From Pectobacterium sp. CFBP8739 (GTDB lineage Bacteria > Pseudomonadota > Gammaproteobacteria > Enterobacterales > Enterobacteriaceae): a DNA stretch of 64,000 nucleotides. Below the pieces are notes generated by a model. It was not told the DNA's origin. It saw nothing but the letters and a program-made list of their open reading frames with translations, and made no database searches. Position 1 is the first letter of the stretch, and the number at the start of each line of letters is the position of its first letter. Position numbers and translations under genes: made by a program. Shown in pieces: positions 30,640 to 42,687 of this stretch. The DNA lies in contig NZ_JACDRR010000025.1 of the NCBI RefSeq assembly GCF_013449375.1, positions 20,697 to 84,696 on the forward strand, read 5' to 3'.

Positions 30640-30843
30640 TCACAGACCGTAACGGAAAAGTAAATAGAACAAACAGCAGAACAGCGCGCTGTTAAACAGC
30701 GCCGGATGCCAGACGAAGTCATAGATACCCGTCGGTTGCAGCAGGCGATTCACGACAAAAAACAGGGTCAATGACACCAGCAAGACAAAAAATACGGGGG
30801 GAAATGACAACCCGAACAGCACCATAACCGGGAGTGAACTCAT
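30640..30843 (-). CDS. aaeX: Small membrane protein AaeX
   Basis: A 67-aa inner-membrane protein with two hydrophobic helices (about 5-33 and 48-64), matching the DUF1656 family. It is the first gene of the aaeXAB operon, controlled in E. coli by AaeR in response to aromatic acids. Its function is unknown. AAGGAAAAGAGG lies before the ATG. Confidence 0.93.
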   Translation of the reverse strand: MSSLPVMVLFGLSFPPVFFVLLVSLTLFFVVNRLLQPTGIYDFVWHPALFNSALFCCLFYLLFRYGL

Positions 30844-31016
30844 CCTCTTTTCCTTTTTTCTATTAGGTAGTGGTAGCGCGCAGGTTCGCTACCGGATGGT
30901 GAATGATGTCGTCTGATGCTGACGTTCAGCCTAGACAAAAGCGCGTCATCCCGCAGGCTGTAGCCAGCGAATTAAATAGCGTTAAACTGATGAATAGCGA
31001 TACCAGCAGAGACTGA

Positions 31017-31220
31017 CTAGCGATGGGAAATCAGCGCGCGATCTACATTGGGTAAATAAACACAATCATCGGGTAGCCCTAGGTAGTGAATAATCATGGA
31101 CGACCACAGGGGCGATGTCTGTTCGCTTTCGCCTTCAGTCAACACTGCCGCTTGAGCGATGGCGGACAATGCTCCACCCAGCATCACCGGATAGGCTATA
31201 TTATGGATGCTTATTATCAC
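31017..31220 (-). CDS. Possible small hypothetical protein upstream of aaeX
   Basis: A 67-aa frame opening with GTG (31220) behind GATAAG, in the 424-nt gap between aaeX and aaeR and reading toward aaeX. The composition is protein-like (IHYLGLPDDCVYLPNVDRAL near its end) but I recognise no family. It ends about 170 nt before aaeX. It could be a leader gene, a remnant or chance. Confidence 0.3.
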   Translation of the reverse strand: MIISIHNIAYPVMLGGALSAIAQAAVLTEGESEQTSPLWSSMIIHYLGLPDDCVYLPNVDRALISHR

Positions 31221-31230
31221 CTTATCTACA

Positions 31231-31252
31231 TAGTGTGATCTAAATCACTTTT
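31231..31252. promoter_or_regulatory. Near-consensus CRP site in front of aaeR
   Basis: TGTGATCTAAATCACT at 31234-31249 matches the CRP core TGTGA-N6-TCACA with one mismatch, and flanking bases also fit. It ends only about 16 nt before the aaeR ATG, so it would suit repression of aaeR or action on a promoter reading toward aaeX. Confidence 0.55.
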
Positions 31253-31267
31253 AAGCCAGAGTGAATA

Positions 31268-32209
31268 ATGGAAAGACTAAAGAGTATGTCGGTGTTTGCC
31301 CGCGTGGTGGAATTTGGTTCTTTTACCGCGGCCGCCCGCCAGTTGCAGATGAGCGTATCCGCCGTCAGCCAAACCGTCACCAAGCTCGAAGATGAACTAC
31401 AGATTAAGCTACTGAACCGCAGTACGCGCAGCATTGGACTGACGGAAGCGGGGAAAATTTACTATCACGGCTGTCGCCGCATGCTGCATGAGGCGCATGA
31501 GGTCCATGAGCAACTTTACGCTTTCAACAATACGCCCATAGGCACACTGCGTATCGGCAGTTCTTCCACGATGGCGCAGAATGTGTTGTCCACCATGACT
31601 GCCGCGATGCTGAAGGAATACCCCGGTTTGTCCGTCAATCTGGTCACAGGAATTCCCGCTCCTGACCTGATTGCCGATGGGCTGGATATCGTTATCCGCG
31701 TCGGTGCATTGCAGGATTCCAGCCTGTTCTCGAAACGCTTAGGCTCGATGCCCATGGTGGTCTGTGCCGCCAAAAGCTATCTGGCACAGCACGGCACGCC
31801 GGATAAACCGGCAGATATGGTGAATTTTTCCTGGCTGGAATACAGCGTGCGTCCCGACAGCGAATTTGAGCTGATCGCCCCGGAAGGCATTTCAACCCGC
31901 GTCACGCCACAAGGACGCTTTGTCACCAACGATCCGCAAACGCTAGTGCGCTGGCTCAAGGCTGGCGCGGGTATCGCGTACGTGCCGCTCATGTGGATCG
32001 TGGATGAAATCCATCGCGGCGAAATCGAGATTCTATTTAATCGCTACCACTCCGATCCGCGCCCAGTCTATGCACTCTACACCCGCAAAGACAACCTGCC
32101 GCTAAAAGTACAGGTCTGCATTAACTACATGACGGAATACTTCAAAAACGTCGCCCTGACGTATCAGGGCTACCGGCAGAATCATAGCGAGGAAAAAAAA
32201 CCGCGCTAA
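31268..32209 (+). CDS. aaeR: LysR-family activator AaeR
   Basis: A 313-aa LysR-type regulator of aaeXAB. The N-terminal winged helix (residues 1-60) has FGSFTAAARQLQMSVSAVSQTVTKLE. The effector domain (about 90-300) is of the CrgA type, with LRIGSSSTMAQNVLSTMTA. It is divergent from aaeXAB across a 424-nt gap, the standard LysR arrangement. The last codons overlap the tldD terminator hairpin. Confidence 0.93.
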   Translation: MERLKSMSVFARVVEFGSFTAAARQLQMSVSAVSQTVTKLEDELQIKLLNRSTRSIGLTEAGKIYYHGCRRMLHEAHEVHEQLYAFNNTPIGTLRIGSSSTMAQNVLSTMTAAMLKEYPGLSVNLVTGIPAPDLIADGLDIVIRVGALQDSSLFSKRLGSMPMVVCAAKSYLAQHGTPDKPADMVNFSWLEYSVRPDSEFELIAPEGISTRVTPQGRFVTNDPQTLVRWLKAGAGIAYVPLMWIVDEIHRGEIEILFNRYHSDPRPVYALYTRKDNLPLKVQVCINYMTEYFKNVALTYQGYRQNHSEEKKPR

Positions 32210-32220
32210 TAACGCGCGGT
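32193..32220 (-). terminator. tldD terminator overlapping the aaeR 3' end
   Basis: Arms ACCGCGC (32200-32206) and GCGCGGT (32214-32220). Read on the minus strand the stem is followed by a run of T (complement of the A-run at 32193-32200), so it ends tldD transcription. The aaeR stop codon lies in its loop. Confidence 0.8.
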
Positions 32221-32249
32221 CTTAAAGGGAACTCAGGACTCAGAGCAAA

Positions 32250-33695
32250 TTACGCGGTGCCGCCAACGGTCAGGCTTTCCAGCTTCAGCGTAGGTTGGCC
32301 AACGCCGACAGGCAGGCTTTGCCCTTCTTTACCACACACGCCGACGCCTTTATCCAGCGCCAGATCGTTACCGACCATCGAGATCTGCTGCATTGCTTCA
32401 ATACCAGAGCCAATCAGCGTGGCACCTTTGACTGGCGTGGTGATACGACCTTTTTCGATCAGGTACGCTTCGGACGTCGAGAAGACGAACTTGCCAGAAG
32501 TGATATCAACCTGACCGCCGCCAAAGTTTGGCGCATACAGGCCGTATTCAACGCTGGAGATAATCTCTTCTGGCGTAGATTTCCCGGCCAGCATGTAGGT
32601 GTTCGTCATACGTGGCATTGGCAAGTGGGCATAAGACTCGCGGCGACCGTTGCCCGTCGGCGCGACGCCCATCAGACGAGCGTTCAGCTTGTCCTGCATG
32701 TAGCCTTTCAGTATCCCGTTTTCAATCAGGACATTGTACTGCCCTGACACGCCCTCATCGTCCATTGAGAGGGAGCCACGGCGTCCGCTCAACGTACCAT
32801 CATCCACCACCGTGCACAGCTCTGATGCGACGAGTTTCCCCATCTGTCCGCTGAACACTGACGTGCCGCGACGGTTAAAGTCGCCTTCCAGACCGTGACC
32901 TACCGCTTCATGCAACAGCACGCCCGGCCAGCCTGCGCCCAGTACCACAGGCATCGGCCCTGCGGGTGCGGCCACCGCCGACAGATTTACCAGCGCCATA
33001 CGCACGGCTTCTTTTGCCCAGGCGTCGACACGCGCTTCGCCGTCCGCCACTTCCCAGAAGTAGTCATAGCCGCCACGCAGGCCGCCGCCGCTGGAACCGC
33101 GTTCACGTTTACCTTCAGATTCGACCAGCACGCTAATCGACAGGCGAACCAGCGGACGTACATCCGCCGCCAGCGTGCCATCCGTCGCCGCCACTAGCAC
33201 CAGTTCATACACACCGGTCAGGCTGGCCGATACTTCCTGTACCCGTGCATCCGCAGCACGCGCGACCGTATCGGCACGCTGCAACAGCGCAATTTTGTCC
33301 TCACGCGTCAGGCTATCCAACGGATTCAACGTTGGATAAAGCGCATTATGCGATACCGCACCCAACGTGTGCGCCGTGCCAGTACCCTGCTCCCGCACAA
33401 TGCTGCGTGCAGCCTGAGCACTCTGATGCAATGCATTCAGCGTGATCTGATCGGCATAAGCAAACCCAGTCTTTTCTCCGTCAATCGCACGGATACCCAC
33501 GCCCTGATCGATATTGTAAGAACCGTCTTTAATGATACGATCTTCCAGTACCCAAGACTCATGGTAGCTGGACTGGAAATAGAGATCGGCATAGTCCAGA
33601 CGACGCTCATTAAGCGACCCCAGCACAGCGGCGAGATCGTCAAGATTCAATTTGTTAGCGGTGAGTAACTGCTCACTGACAAACGCAAGGCTCAT
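32250..33695 (-). CDS. tldD: Metalloprotease TldD
   Basis: A 481-aa catalytic subunit of the TldD/TldE zinc protease. The metal site HEAVGH (HEXXXH) is at residues 262-267, followed by the glycine-rich [16 protein letters not shown]. The length equals E. coli TldD. Its partner pmbA is 5 kb away on the same strand, closer than in E. coli. Upstream neighbour is yhdP, as in E. coli. Confidence 0.97.
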   Translation of the reverse strand: MSLAFVSEQLLTANKLNLDDLAAVLGSLNERRLDYADLYFQSSYHESWVLEDRIIKDGSYNIDQGVGIRAIDGEKTGFAYADQITLNALHQSAQAARSIVREQGTGTAHTLGAVSHNALYPTLNPLDSLTREDKIALLQRADTVARAADARVQEVSASLTGVYELVLVAATDGTLAADVRPLVRLSISVLVESEGKRERGSSGGGLRGGYDYFWEVADGEARVDAWAKEAVRMALVNLSAVAAPAGPMPVVLGAGWPGVLLHEAVGHGLEGDFNRRGTSVFSGQMGKLVASELCTVVDDGTLSGRRGSLSMDDEGVSGQYNVLIENGILKGYMQDKLNARLMGVAPTGNGRRESYAHLPMPRMTNTYMLAGKSTPEEIISSVEYGLYAPNFGGGQVDITSGKFVFSTSEAYLIEKGRITTPVKGATLIGSGIEAMQQISMVGNDLALDKGVGVCGKEGQSLPVGVGQPTLKLESLTVGGTA

Positions 33696-33751
33696 AGTTT
33701 TTCACTCTTTATCAGATAATCGGTTGAGTACACTGCGCAGTCCTAACGGCA

Positions 33752-36700
33752 TTATTCGCCTTTCTTTTTGTTCGGCTCACGCAGCACTTCCTGAATCTTT
33801 GGCTGATCGACGCTACCGGAAATCTGGTAGCGAATCAGCGAAATCTTGTTCCATAGTGGTGCCAGCACTTTACTGGCAGCAAACACGGCGGCTCCCACAA
33901 CTGGGTTGACGGCAAAGGCAGTCGCTACACCCACCGTTGCGGAAATTTCTGGGGCGATAACCGCTTCCATATTGACCTGTCGCTGAGCGAGGTCGAGATC
34001 GCCTTTCATCGCGATATCCGCCTCCAGCCCGTCGATCAGCATATCATCAGTATGCAACACGCCGTCTTTAATCCATGCGGTGCTGCGAATCGAATCGAAG
34101 TAAAATCCACGACCAAACGTATCACTAAAATCAAACCGCAGCTTACGCATCAGCGCATCGAAGCTCAATAAACGCAGCAGTTGCCCCGCCTGACCCGCGC
34201 CGACTTCGGCAATTTCACCCTTACCAATGCGCGTGTGCAATATTCCGCTCAGGCTGGCAATATCCGGTGCCCACGGCGTTCCACGCCAGTACAAATCGTA
34301 ATCCACATCGAAAGAACCGGCCTTGAGCGGTGAATCCACGCCGAACCAGTTAGCGTTCTGTTCCAGACTGTCTCCCGTCAGGCGGCCTTTTAGCGCGCTC
34401 CGGACCCCTTCCGCATTTTCCTGCCAGGAACCGTTTACCGTCAGACGGGCTTTACCCGTATCAATAATGCCATCCGTCAGCGTTAATTTTTCCTTTTCTG
34501 GCAGCAGCGTTCCCTGAATGCTTCCCATATTCTGCCCGATAATCCAGCACTGGCGACAGTTAACCGCCAGCGACGGCCAGTCTTCAAAGCTAATGCTCGG
34601 GTCGTTCAGTGGCGATTTTTTCTCTGCTAGCGCCACCGGATTGGTCGCTTCGTTCCCTTTCCACTGAGGATTGTAGTAGAGATAATTGATGTCGCTGCGC
34701 CACATACCACGATTGGGAATCTCAACCGTTCCGTCAATTTCACGCCCTTTTGCCCGCACTTCGCTGCCAGCAAGCGTATTTTTGCGCGTAATTTCCAGAT
34801 CATGCCACTGCTGACCTAGCAGCTGTAGCTCAGGCGTACGCAAGGTCACCGCTTCTGGGAAACGAAGGGAACTCTGTGCCTTTCTCCCTTCCGCCGATGT
34901 CGAGGCACGCAGCGATGGCAGGAGCCCCAGCCAGCTTTCCGCATCCAACGGCGGAAGATCGAGCACCAGCGAGGAGTTTTCTGGTAATGCAGGCGCCGCC
35001 GTTGTTCCATTCTGCCAGCTTGCTCGTGCCAGCGTCACGGTGTCGCCTTTCAGCAGCCATTGGCTATTGAAGTGGTTATCCTTGCCCAGCCGTCCCTGCA
35101 TCGTGAAGCCATTCAGGTCGCCGCTGGCTTTTACCTCCAGCGGCAGGCTCTCACCAGCAGGCTTACTTAGTGGGTTAGGTAAGTGACTGCTTACTTTGCT
35201 TAAATCAGCCTGTACATCAACATTATAGGTTGCTTTACCGGAATGCGGCAGGTTAACGGAGACCATACTCTTCCAGCCCGCCAAACCGGACACGTCTTTA
35301 CTTGCCGATGTCGGTAAACCAGGCAAGCGCGCAGGTTGCCAATCGCCCTGCAAGCCAACATTCACCAGAAAAGCCTTCGCTTGCTCTTCTGTGGTGAAGT
35401 TGACCGCCATTGGCTGATTCATCCAATTCGCCTGAAGCGTATCACTGCGTAAATTGCCGTTTTCATAGCGGAATTTACCCGTGAGATTCTTAATCGTGGT
35501 ATTCAACGGTTTGATATACAGACTGTTATTGTTCAGCGCAATGTCGCCACTGGCGCGAACATCGTCACCAGCAAGCGGAATATCCAGATGCAGCGTGCCT
35601 TTCACCGGCCCGCCAATTTTCAGTTCATCCAGCGCCGTACCCAACGAGGATTTCAGCGGCGTCTGATTAAAATAGTTCCCCACTTCAGGCCCCGGACCTT
35701 CCAGCTCGCCATCAATGAGCAGCATCTCTTTTTCATAATCGGGAATGACCGCGCTAATATTCTTGCCTTCTACCTTGCCCAGCCAGGTTTGTGGCGCAAA
35801 CATCCATAAGCCGTTGTTGGCGAAATCCAGATTAATATCCAGCGGCGTCAGCGCAGGCCAGCCCGGTTGGAACTCGAAGGTCGCCTCTTTCACCGGCACC
35901 CAGACTTCAAACTGACCTTCATTATGCGTATACGGGAAATGTTGCGGATTACCGGCAAAGATCAGCGTCGCGTTATCGACACGACCGCCTTTCAGCGCAC
36001 CGCTCAGATAGTCCACCAGCTCGGTGCCCATAAACCATTCAGGATAATAGCGCCAGGCATCCGCTGCATCGGTCAGCCGAATACCCGCCAGAATATCTAG
36101 CTTCGGCTCTTGTTTGACTGGCTGTTCGTAACGGAAATCACCATTCGCCCATAGCGATTTCGCCTGCACGTCCAGACCATGACTCCAAAGCGCCAGACCC
36201 TGTGCGTCATTACGCCAGTCAATCGTGCCGCTAGCCTGCTTGATTTCCAGCGGCGCGCGGAACATATCGACATAGGGCAGCGTGCTCTGATCTAACGCGA
36301 CGCTAACCTGACCACGCTCGGCGCTACCGCGGGCAGAGCCAGAGAAATGATTAACACCCGGCAGCAATTTCCACTGCTTCCAGCTCACGTCCTGCCAATT
36401 GGCCTGAAAGCGGCTTCTCTCCGGCTGTTGCAGAGGAATATCGACCGCAACGGTATTCAATGTGCCCGTCGGTTTCAGTTCTGCCCAACGTTCTTTCAAG
36501 GCTGGCGTAGTGCTGGAAAGCAGCGGAAGCAGCGTACTTACCCGCTCCAGCGCCAGATCACTGGCTCGAACGCGCAGTTCTTCTTGCCGATCGGGTCCTA
36601 ACATGTGTTCGTTTTTTGGCAGCCAGAGAGCAGAGAGACGACCTTTCGGCCAGGCGACGCCATCCGTTGCCAGATTCAATTCAGGTACATCCACCAGCCA

Positions 36701-37582
36701 ACCATTCTCCTGACGGCTGACATGCAGCGCCATGTCATCGACCTTCAGGCGATGTGCATCGCGGCCTTCACCCCAGTTGGCCGTTCCCTGATTCAGGAAC
36801 ACATCACCGCTGTGGATGTCGCCTTCACGAACGTTCAGCCAAGCCGCTAGGCTAAAGTCAGCACTTTCCAGCCCAGTCGTGTTTTTCATCCAGCGGCTGA
36901 GCCAGGGCTTCATATCGATATTGTCAGCCTGCAGGTAGAACGTGCCGTTGCTGAGCAGCCCCTGCTCATCGTGCAAGTCCATGCGCATTTGCACCACGCC
37001 GTGCTGACCGTTAAAACTCGACAGGCTGATCAAACCTTCCGCACGATGACGTTTGTCGGTATTCAGCCAAGTCAGTTGCGGAATACTCAGCTCCGCGCGG
37101 GAACCGGAAGGCGTCAGGAAGGTGATATGGCTATCACGCAGGTCAAAGTGATCAAACTGGCGCAGGAAAAGGTCACTAACCTTTCCTGACTCCATCAGTT
37201 TGGTGTCCTGCTGCTGCCCTGTGAATTGGCTATTAATATCAAGCTTTAACTGGTGAAACGTGAGATCGCGAAACTGCCAGCGCCCGTGTAACAGCGACTG
37301 CCACACATCCAACGCCAGCGTAATGCGATCAACCTGCCAGTCTGATTCAGGCAGGGACGTGCGAAATTTTTCAATCTCCAACGTGGGGCCAAAGGACTCC
37401 CAGCGCCCCGTCATCGAGCCAATTTCCAGCGGAACACCCGCCGCAGACTGCGCCCAGGCCACCAACTGTGGCCGGAAGTGATCGAGCTGCGGCAGTACCA
37501 GTCTTAAGCCGCTGACTAACAGCGCAACCATCACGACAAGCGTGGCACCCGTGATGACGAGTATTCCGGGCAGTCGCCTCAC
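33752..37582 (-). CDS. yhdP: AsmA-like phospholipid transport protein YhdP
   Basis: A 1276-aa inner-membrane-anchored periplasmic protein that, with TamB and YdbH, carries phospholipid to the outer membrane in E. coli. One N-terminal helix (about 7-30) is followed by a very long beta-rich bridge with the DUF3971 repeat-like strands and a C-terminal AsmA_2 domain (LLSFDALMRKLRFDFSD, DDMLIDGLEADIAMKG). E. coli YhdP is 1266 aa. The gene is intact across its length. Confidence 0.95.
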   Translation of the reverse strand: MRRLPGILVITGATLVVMVALLVSGLRLVLPQLDHFRPQLVAWAQSAAGVPLEIGSMTGRWESFGPTLEIEKFRTSLPESDWQVDRITLALDVWQSLLHGRWQFRDLTFHQLKLDINSQFTGQQQDTKLMESGKVSDLFLRQFDHFDLRDSHITFLTPSGSRAELSIPQLTWLNTDKRHRAEGLISLSSFNGQHGVVQMRMDLHDEQGLLSNGTFYLQADNIDMKPWLSRWMKNTTGLESADFSLAAWLNVREGDIHSGDVFLNQGTANWGEGRDAHRLKVDDMALHVSRQENGWLVDVPELNLATDGVAWPKGRLSALWLPKNEHMLGPDRQEELRVRASDLALERVSTLLPLLSSTTPALKERWAELKPTGTLNTVAVDIPLQQPERSRFQANWQDVSWKQWKLLPGVNHFSGSARGSAERGQVSVALDQSTLPYVDMFRAPLEIKQASGTIDWRNDAQGLALWSHGLDVQAKSLWANGDFRYEQPVKQEPKLDILAGIRLTDAADAWRYYPEWFMGTELVDYLSGALKGGRVDNATLIFAGNPQHFPYTHNEGQFEVWVPVKEATFEFQPGWPALTPLDINLDFANNGLWMFAPQTWLGKVEGKNISAVIPDYEKEMLLIDGELEGPGPEVGNYFNQTPLKSSLGTALDELKIGGPVKGTLHLDIPLAGDDVRASGDIALNNNSLYIKPLNTTIKNLTGKFRYENGNLRSDTLQANWMNQPMAVNFTTEEQAKAFLVNVGLQGDWQPARLPGLPTSASKDVSGLAGWKSMVSVNLPHSGKATYNVDVQADLSKVSSHLPNPLSKPAGESLPLEVKASGDLNGFTMQGRLGKDNHFNSQWLLKGDTVTLARASWQNGTTAAPALPENSSLVLDLPPLDAESWLGLLPSLRASTSAEGRKAQSSLRFPEAVTLRTPELQLLGQQWHDLEITRKNTLAGSEVRAKGREIDGTVEIPNRGMWRSDINYLYYNPQWKGNEATNPVALAEKKSPLNDPSISFEDWPSLAVNCRQCWIIGQNMGSIQGTLLPEKEKLTLTDGIIDTGKARLTVNGSWQENAEGVRSALKGRLTGDSLEQNANWFGVDSPLKAGSFDVDYDLYWRGTPWAPDIASLSGILHTRIGKGEIAEVGAGQAGQLLRLLSFDALMRKLRFDFSDTFGRGFYFDSIRSTAWIKDGVLHTDDMLIDGLEADIAMKGDLDLAQRQVNMEAVIAPEISATVGVATAFAVNPVVGAAVFAASKVLAPLWNKISLIRYQISGSVDQPKIQEVLREPNKKKGE

Positions 37583-37623
37583 TACTATCTCCTTCTTTCG
37601 TCGCCGACGACGAGCGCACGAAT

Positions 37624-39093
37624 TTACATCATGACGACGTCAAACTGCTCCTGGCTATACAGGGGTTCGATTTGTACTTTGACCTGCTTGCCGACGAAAA
37701 TTTCAACCTCAGCTAAGGCGTGTGATTCGTCGCTTTTCAGCGCTTCTCCGACCGCCGGTGAGGCATAGACTAGGAAACGATCGGTGTCATACGCATGGTG
37801 GACACGCACAATTTCACGCATGATTTCATAGCAGACGCTTTCTACCGTCTTCACCGTGCCGCGACCGTGACACGTCGGGCATTCATGGCAGAGCACGTGT
37901 TCAATACTCTCACGCGTGCGTTTACGCGTCATCTCCACTAATCCTAGTTGAGAGAAGCCGTTAATACTGGTTTTAACCCGATCTTTACTGAGCGCCTGCT
38001 CCAGTGAATGCAGAACGCGCCGACGGTGATCTTCATTATTCATATCGATGAAGTCGATAATGATAATACCGCCGAGGTTACGCAGACGCAGCTGCCGCGC
38101 AATCGCCTGCGTGGCCTCTGTGTTGGTATTAAAAATGGTTTCATCCAGATTACGATGGCCGACAAACGCCCCCGTGTTGATGTCGATGGTCGTCATCGCC
38201 TCAGTCTGATCGATGATCAAATAGCCGCCGGATTTCAGTTCAACCTTTCTGTCCAGCGAACGCTGGATCTCATTTTCCACATCAAACAGGTCAAAAATGG
38301 GCTGTTTACCCGCATAGTGTTCGAGTTTGCGGGTCATCTCTGGGATATATTCGGAGGTAAATTCCAGCAGCGCTTCATAGGTCAGCCGAGAGTCAATCCG
38401 AATGCGATCCAACGCCGCACCAGCAAAATCACGCAAAATACGCTGAGCGAGCGCCACTTCACCATAGAGCTTGCATTTGGTCTGGTTGCGTTTTTTGCGT
38501 TGCATCACCTTGCCCCACAGGCGCTTCAAAAACGCCGCATCCTGCGAAAGCTCTTCTTCACCGATCCCTTCTGCTGCGGTACGGATGATGAAACCACCGT
38601 CATCGTCACAATACTCGGCGACCGTCTTCTTTAAGCGCTCACGTTCCGCTTCGCTCTCAATCCGCTGTGACACGCCAACGTGCGATGCGCCGGGCATAAA
38701 CACCAGATAGCGCGATGGCAACGTGATATCCGTCGTCAGACGCGCGCCTTTGGTTCCGAGTGGATCTTTGACCACCTGCACCATGAGATCCTGTCCCTGA
38801 CGCACCAGTTCGGCGATATCACGGACGTGAAAATTCTTCTGTTCGTCACCGGCAACACATTCGGTGTGCGGCATAATATCGGACGCGTGCAAGAATGCCG
38901 CTTTATCCAGACCGATATCCACGAATGCCGCCTGCATGCCCGGCAGAACGCGGCTCACACGGCCTTTATAAATGTTGCCGACAATACCGCGCTTCGCATC
39001 ACGCTCAATGTGGATTTCCTGCAGAATGCCGCCGTCAATATAGGCAACGCGCGTTTCTGAAGGTGTAACGTTTACCAGTAACTCAGCAGTCAT
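37624..39093 (-). CDS. rng: Ribonuclease G
   Basis: A 489-aa endoribonuclease of the RNase E/G family, for 16S rRNA 5' maturation and mRNA decay. An S1 domain (about 38-125) is followed by the 5'-sensor/RNase H-like region and the catalytic acidic sites in [12 protein letters not shown] and IIIIDFIDM. The zinc-link CPTCHGRG near residue 405 supports dimerisation. The start [13 protein letters not shown] matches E. coli exactly; it overlaps the end of maf by 11 nt. Confidence 0.98.
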   Translation of the reverse strand: MTAELLVNVTPSETRVAYIDGGILQEIHIERDAKRGIVGNIYKGRVSRVLPGMQAAFVDIGLDKAAFLHASDIMPHTECVAGDEQKNFHVRDIAELVRQGQDLMVQVVKDPLGTKGARLTTDITLPSRYLVFMPGASHVGVSQRIESEAERERLKKTVAEYCDDDGGFIIRTAAEGIGEEELSQDAAFLKRLWGKVMQRKKRNQTKCKLYGEVALAQRILRDFAGAALDRIRIDSRLTYEALLEFTSEYIPEMTRKLEHYAGKQPIFDLFDVENEIQRSLDRKVELKSGGYLIIDQTEAMTTIDINTGAFVGHRNLDETIFNTNTEATQAIARQLRLRNLGGIIIIDFIDMNNEDHRRRVLHSLEQALSKDRVKTSINGFSQLGLVEMTRKRTRESIEHVLCHECPTCHGRGTVKTVESVCYEIMREIVRVHHAYDTDRFLVYASPAVGEALKSDESHALAEVEIFVGKQVKVQIEPLYSQEQFDVVMM

Positions 39094-39676
39094 GTTTTCC
39101 TCTTGCACTCCGCAACGCAGCGAAGTTACTGAATAGCTCATGGGTTTCTACCAGCGGCAGCCCTACCACCGCGTAATAGCTCCCGTTAAGTGACCGGACA
39201 AAGCATCCCCCTTTGCCCTGAATACCGTAAGCCCCAGCTTTATCCATCGGCTCGCCGCTAGCGATATACCGTTCGATATCCTGCTGCGAGAGCGGGCGGA
39301 AGACGACGTCGGTGATCACCAGACAACTCAATATATCGTCTTTATCTGCCAGCGCGACGGCCGTCATCACCTGATGTGGTTTCCCAGACAGCTGGCTCAA
39401 CATCTCTGCAGCATGGGCTTCATCTTGCGGTTTTTCCAACACCTGCCCATTCAGCACCACGATGGTATCCGCCCCCAGCACTGCCAAATCGAGCGGTGCA
39501 ACCGCGACACCCGCTGCGGCTTTTTCATGTGCCAGACGCCGGACATAGACTTCCGCCGTTTCCTCCGCTAACCGCTGCTCTTCCACCGCGACGTTCAATA
39601 CAGCAAAAGGAATATCGAGCTGCGCGAGCAATTCACGACGGCGGGGAGAAGCGGAAGCTAGGTAAAGCTGGGTCAT
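39083..39676 (-). CDS. yhdE: Maf-family nucleotide pyrophosphatase (dTTP/UTP type)
   Basis: A 197-aa house-cleaning enzyme that hydrolyses dTTP, UTP and related nucleotides to monophosphates. The N-terminal [10 protein letters not shown] phosphate loop, [18 protein letters not shown] with the catalytic Asp, and [15 protein letters not shown] are the YhdE-type Maf motifs. It overlaps rng by 11 nt and ends the mreBCD-yhdE-rng run, as in E. coli. Confidence 0.96.
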   Translation of the reverse strand: MTQLYLASASPRRRELLAQLDIPFAVLNVAVEEQRLAEETAEVYVRRLAHEKAAAGVAVAPLDLAVLGADTIVVLNGQVLEKPQDEAHAAEMLSQLSGKPHQVMTAVALADKDDILSCLVITDVVFRPLSQQDIERYIASGEPMDKAGAYGIQGKGGCFVRSLNGSYYAVVGLPLVETHELFSNFAALRSARGKHDC

Positions 39677-39684
39677 TAATCACC

Positions 39685-40173
39685 TTATTGCACAGTAAAC
39701 TGACGGCGAATTTTACGCATCAGCAGGAACAACCACGGCCAGAGTACGCCATCCACGACGCTATTCCAGAATGTTTCTGGTCGGAAAGCGACATTTATAA
39801 CTAAAAATTCTGCCCAGAATACCGTGAGGTCCATCAGCAGCGACAACAACATGACGATTAATGCCTGCTGCCATAACGCCATATTTCGGAACAGTTGGAA
39901 TTTAAATGCGACCAGATAAGAAACAATGCTCAACGCCAGCGCCCGTACTCCCAGTGTAGACCCAAGAATCAGATCCATAATCAGACCTAATATAAATCCT
40001 GTGCCGACATTCACCCGATGTGGCAATGCCATCACCCAATAGATAAGGAACAGCGTCAGCCAGGAGGGGCGAAACATGTAGATTTCATCCGGCCACGGCA
40101 TAATCTGCAAAACCATAGCGATCAGAAAAGAAAGCCAGATAATCCAGTTGCCATGCCTGCGATAACGGTTCAT
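39685..40173 (-). CDS. mreD: Rod shape-determining protein MreD
   Basis: A 162-aa inner-membrane elongasome protein with about five hydrophobic helices. The N-terminal [20 protein letters not shown] and [19 protein letters not shown] are conserved with E. coli MreD. It overlaps the mreC stop by 4 nt (ATGA), so translation is probably coupled. Confidence 0.96.
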   Translation of the reverse strand: MNRYRRHGNWIIWLSFLIAMVLQIMPWPDEIYMFRPSWLTLFLIYWVMALPHRVNVGTGFILGLIMDLILGSTLGVRALALSIVSYLVAFKFQLFRNMALWQQALIVMLLSLLMDLTVFWAEFLVINVAFRPETFWNSVVDGVLWPWLFLLMRKIRRQFTVQ

Positions 40174-41153
40174 TGACGGCCTCTCTGCGGCTCGACAGTG
40201 GGCGCAGCGGCATCAGGAGGAAGCGGCGGCCCCATGTCGTCAGGCGACGGTAAAACCTGCGGCATCATCTGCATCAGGCGTTCATTAGCAACCCGATGAA
40301 CTTCCGCCGGCGGCAGCGACGTATTGGAGTTATTCTCCACGCCCCACAGTAACAGCAGATAGCGCAAACGCTGCAATCCCGCCGTCGGTCGAGCCTGAAT
40401 AATCGTATAGGCCCGCTGTGTATCGGCTTTGACCGATGACACAACCGCGACCGGATACCCTTCTGGGAAACGTCCACCCAGACCCGATGTGACCAGCACG
40501 TCACCGACACGAATATCAGTATTGTTAGGGAGGTGTTCCAGTTGCAGATCGTCAGCGCAGCCATTACCGGCAGCAATCACCCGGATATCATTGCGCAACA
40601 CCTGAATGGGCAGCGCGTGGGAAACATCACAAATCAACAAAACTCGGCTGGTAAACTCACCAACCGCCACAACCTGACCCACCACGCCTTTATCGCTGAT
40701 GACCGGTTGCCCTTCATACACGCCGTTCGCCTGACCTTTATCAATCACGACCTGATCGCTGTAAGGGTCGGTTCCGGCAGACATCACCTGCGTTACCATC
40801 TTATGCTCATCCTGACGCAGCGGCGAGCCGAGCAATTCACGTAACCGCGCATTTTCCTGCTTGAGCTGGCCCAGCAACAGCAAGTCGCTGTTTTTCATCA
40901 ACAGTTCCTGACGCAGTGCGGTATTTTCAAGGCCTAATTGCCCACGGGTTGCCAGTGAGGCAGACATATTGTCCAGAACCTGACGGGGCCCATTCGCCAG
41001 AAAATAAAATGGGCTGACGGCGGTATCCATGTACGTTCTGATTTTGACGAACGAACCAAGCCGACTGTCCGCAACGATCACGACAATCGCGGTAACGACA
41101 GCAAGAAAAAGTCGTAATTGCAGGGAAGGCCCCCTGCTAAAAAGCGGCTTCAT
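40170..41153 (-). CDS. mreC: Rod shape-determining protein MreC
   Basis: A 327-aa bitopic elongasome protein: one N-terminal membrane helix (about 16-34), a coiled coil (about 70-105) and two periplasmic beta-barrels, including [19 protein letters not shown] and [16 protein letters not shown]. The proline-rich C-terminal tail is about 40 residues shorter than in E. coli (367 aa). The start [14 protein letters not shown] matches E. coli; longer frames begin in the leader. Confidence 0.95.
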   Translation of the reverse strand: MKPLFSRGPSLQLRLFLAVVTAIVVIVADSRLGSFVKIRTYMDTAVSPFYFLANGPRQVLDNMSASLATRGQLGLENTALRQELLMKNSDLLLLGQLKQENARLRELLGSPLRQDEHKMVTQVMSAGTDPYSDQVVIDKGQANGVYEGQPVISDKGVVGQVVAVGEFTSRVLLICDVSHALPIQVLRNDIRVIAAGNGCADDLQLEHLPNNTDIRVGDVLVTSGLGGRFPEGYPVAVVSSVKADTQRAYTIIQARPTAGLQRLRYLLLLWGVENNSNTSLPPAEVHRVANERLMQMMPQVLPSPDDMGPPLPPDAAAPTVEPQRGRQ

Positions 41154-41327
41154 AAAATTTGCGTATTCCTCGACAGCAACCTCAAATCGCCCCTGGCGAT
41201 TTTTAACGTCACAAAGCGGCACCCCGTAGGGCGGATTTCATTCGCTCAGGCAAATAAAAAAGGGGTAACCACGAGAGATGAAAAACGCAGGCGTTCATCC
41301 ATCCGGTCCCCCCTTTTCCAGACAGGA

Positions 41328-42522
<1,195 letters not shown>

Positions 42523-42687
42523 GCTTTCTCCTCAGGCGGCAAGGCATCTTACCGCTGTCCACCCGACAGCATTGCGCTAACACAGGACATAAAATCTAAC
42601 ATTTAATCGGATTGCCGCTATCGTAAGCACACACTAACCGATTTAACAACCGCCTCATTCTACGTCAATTTGCACAGGACGTTTATA

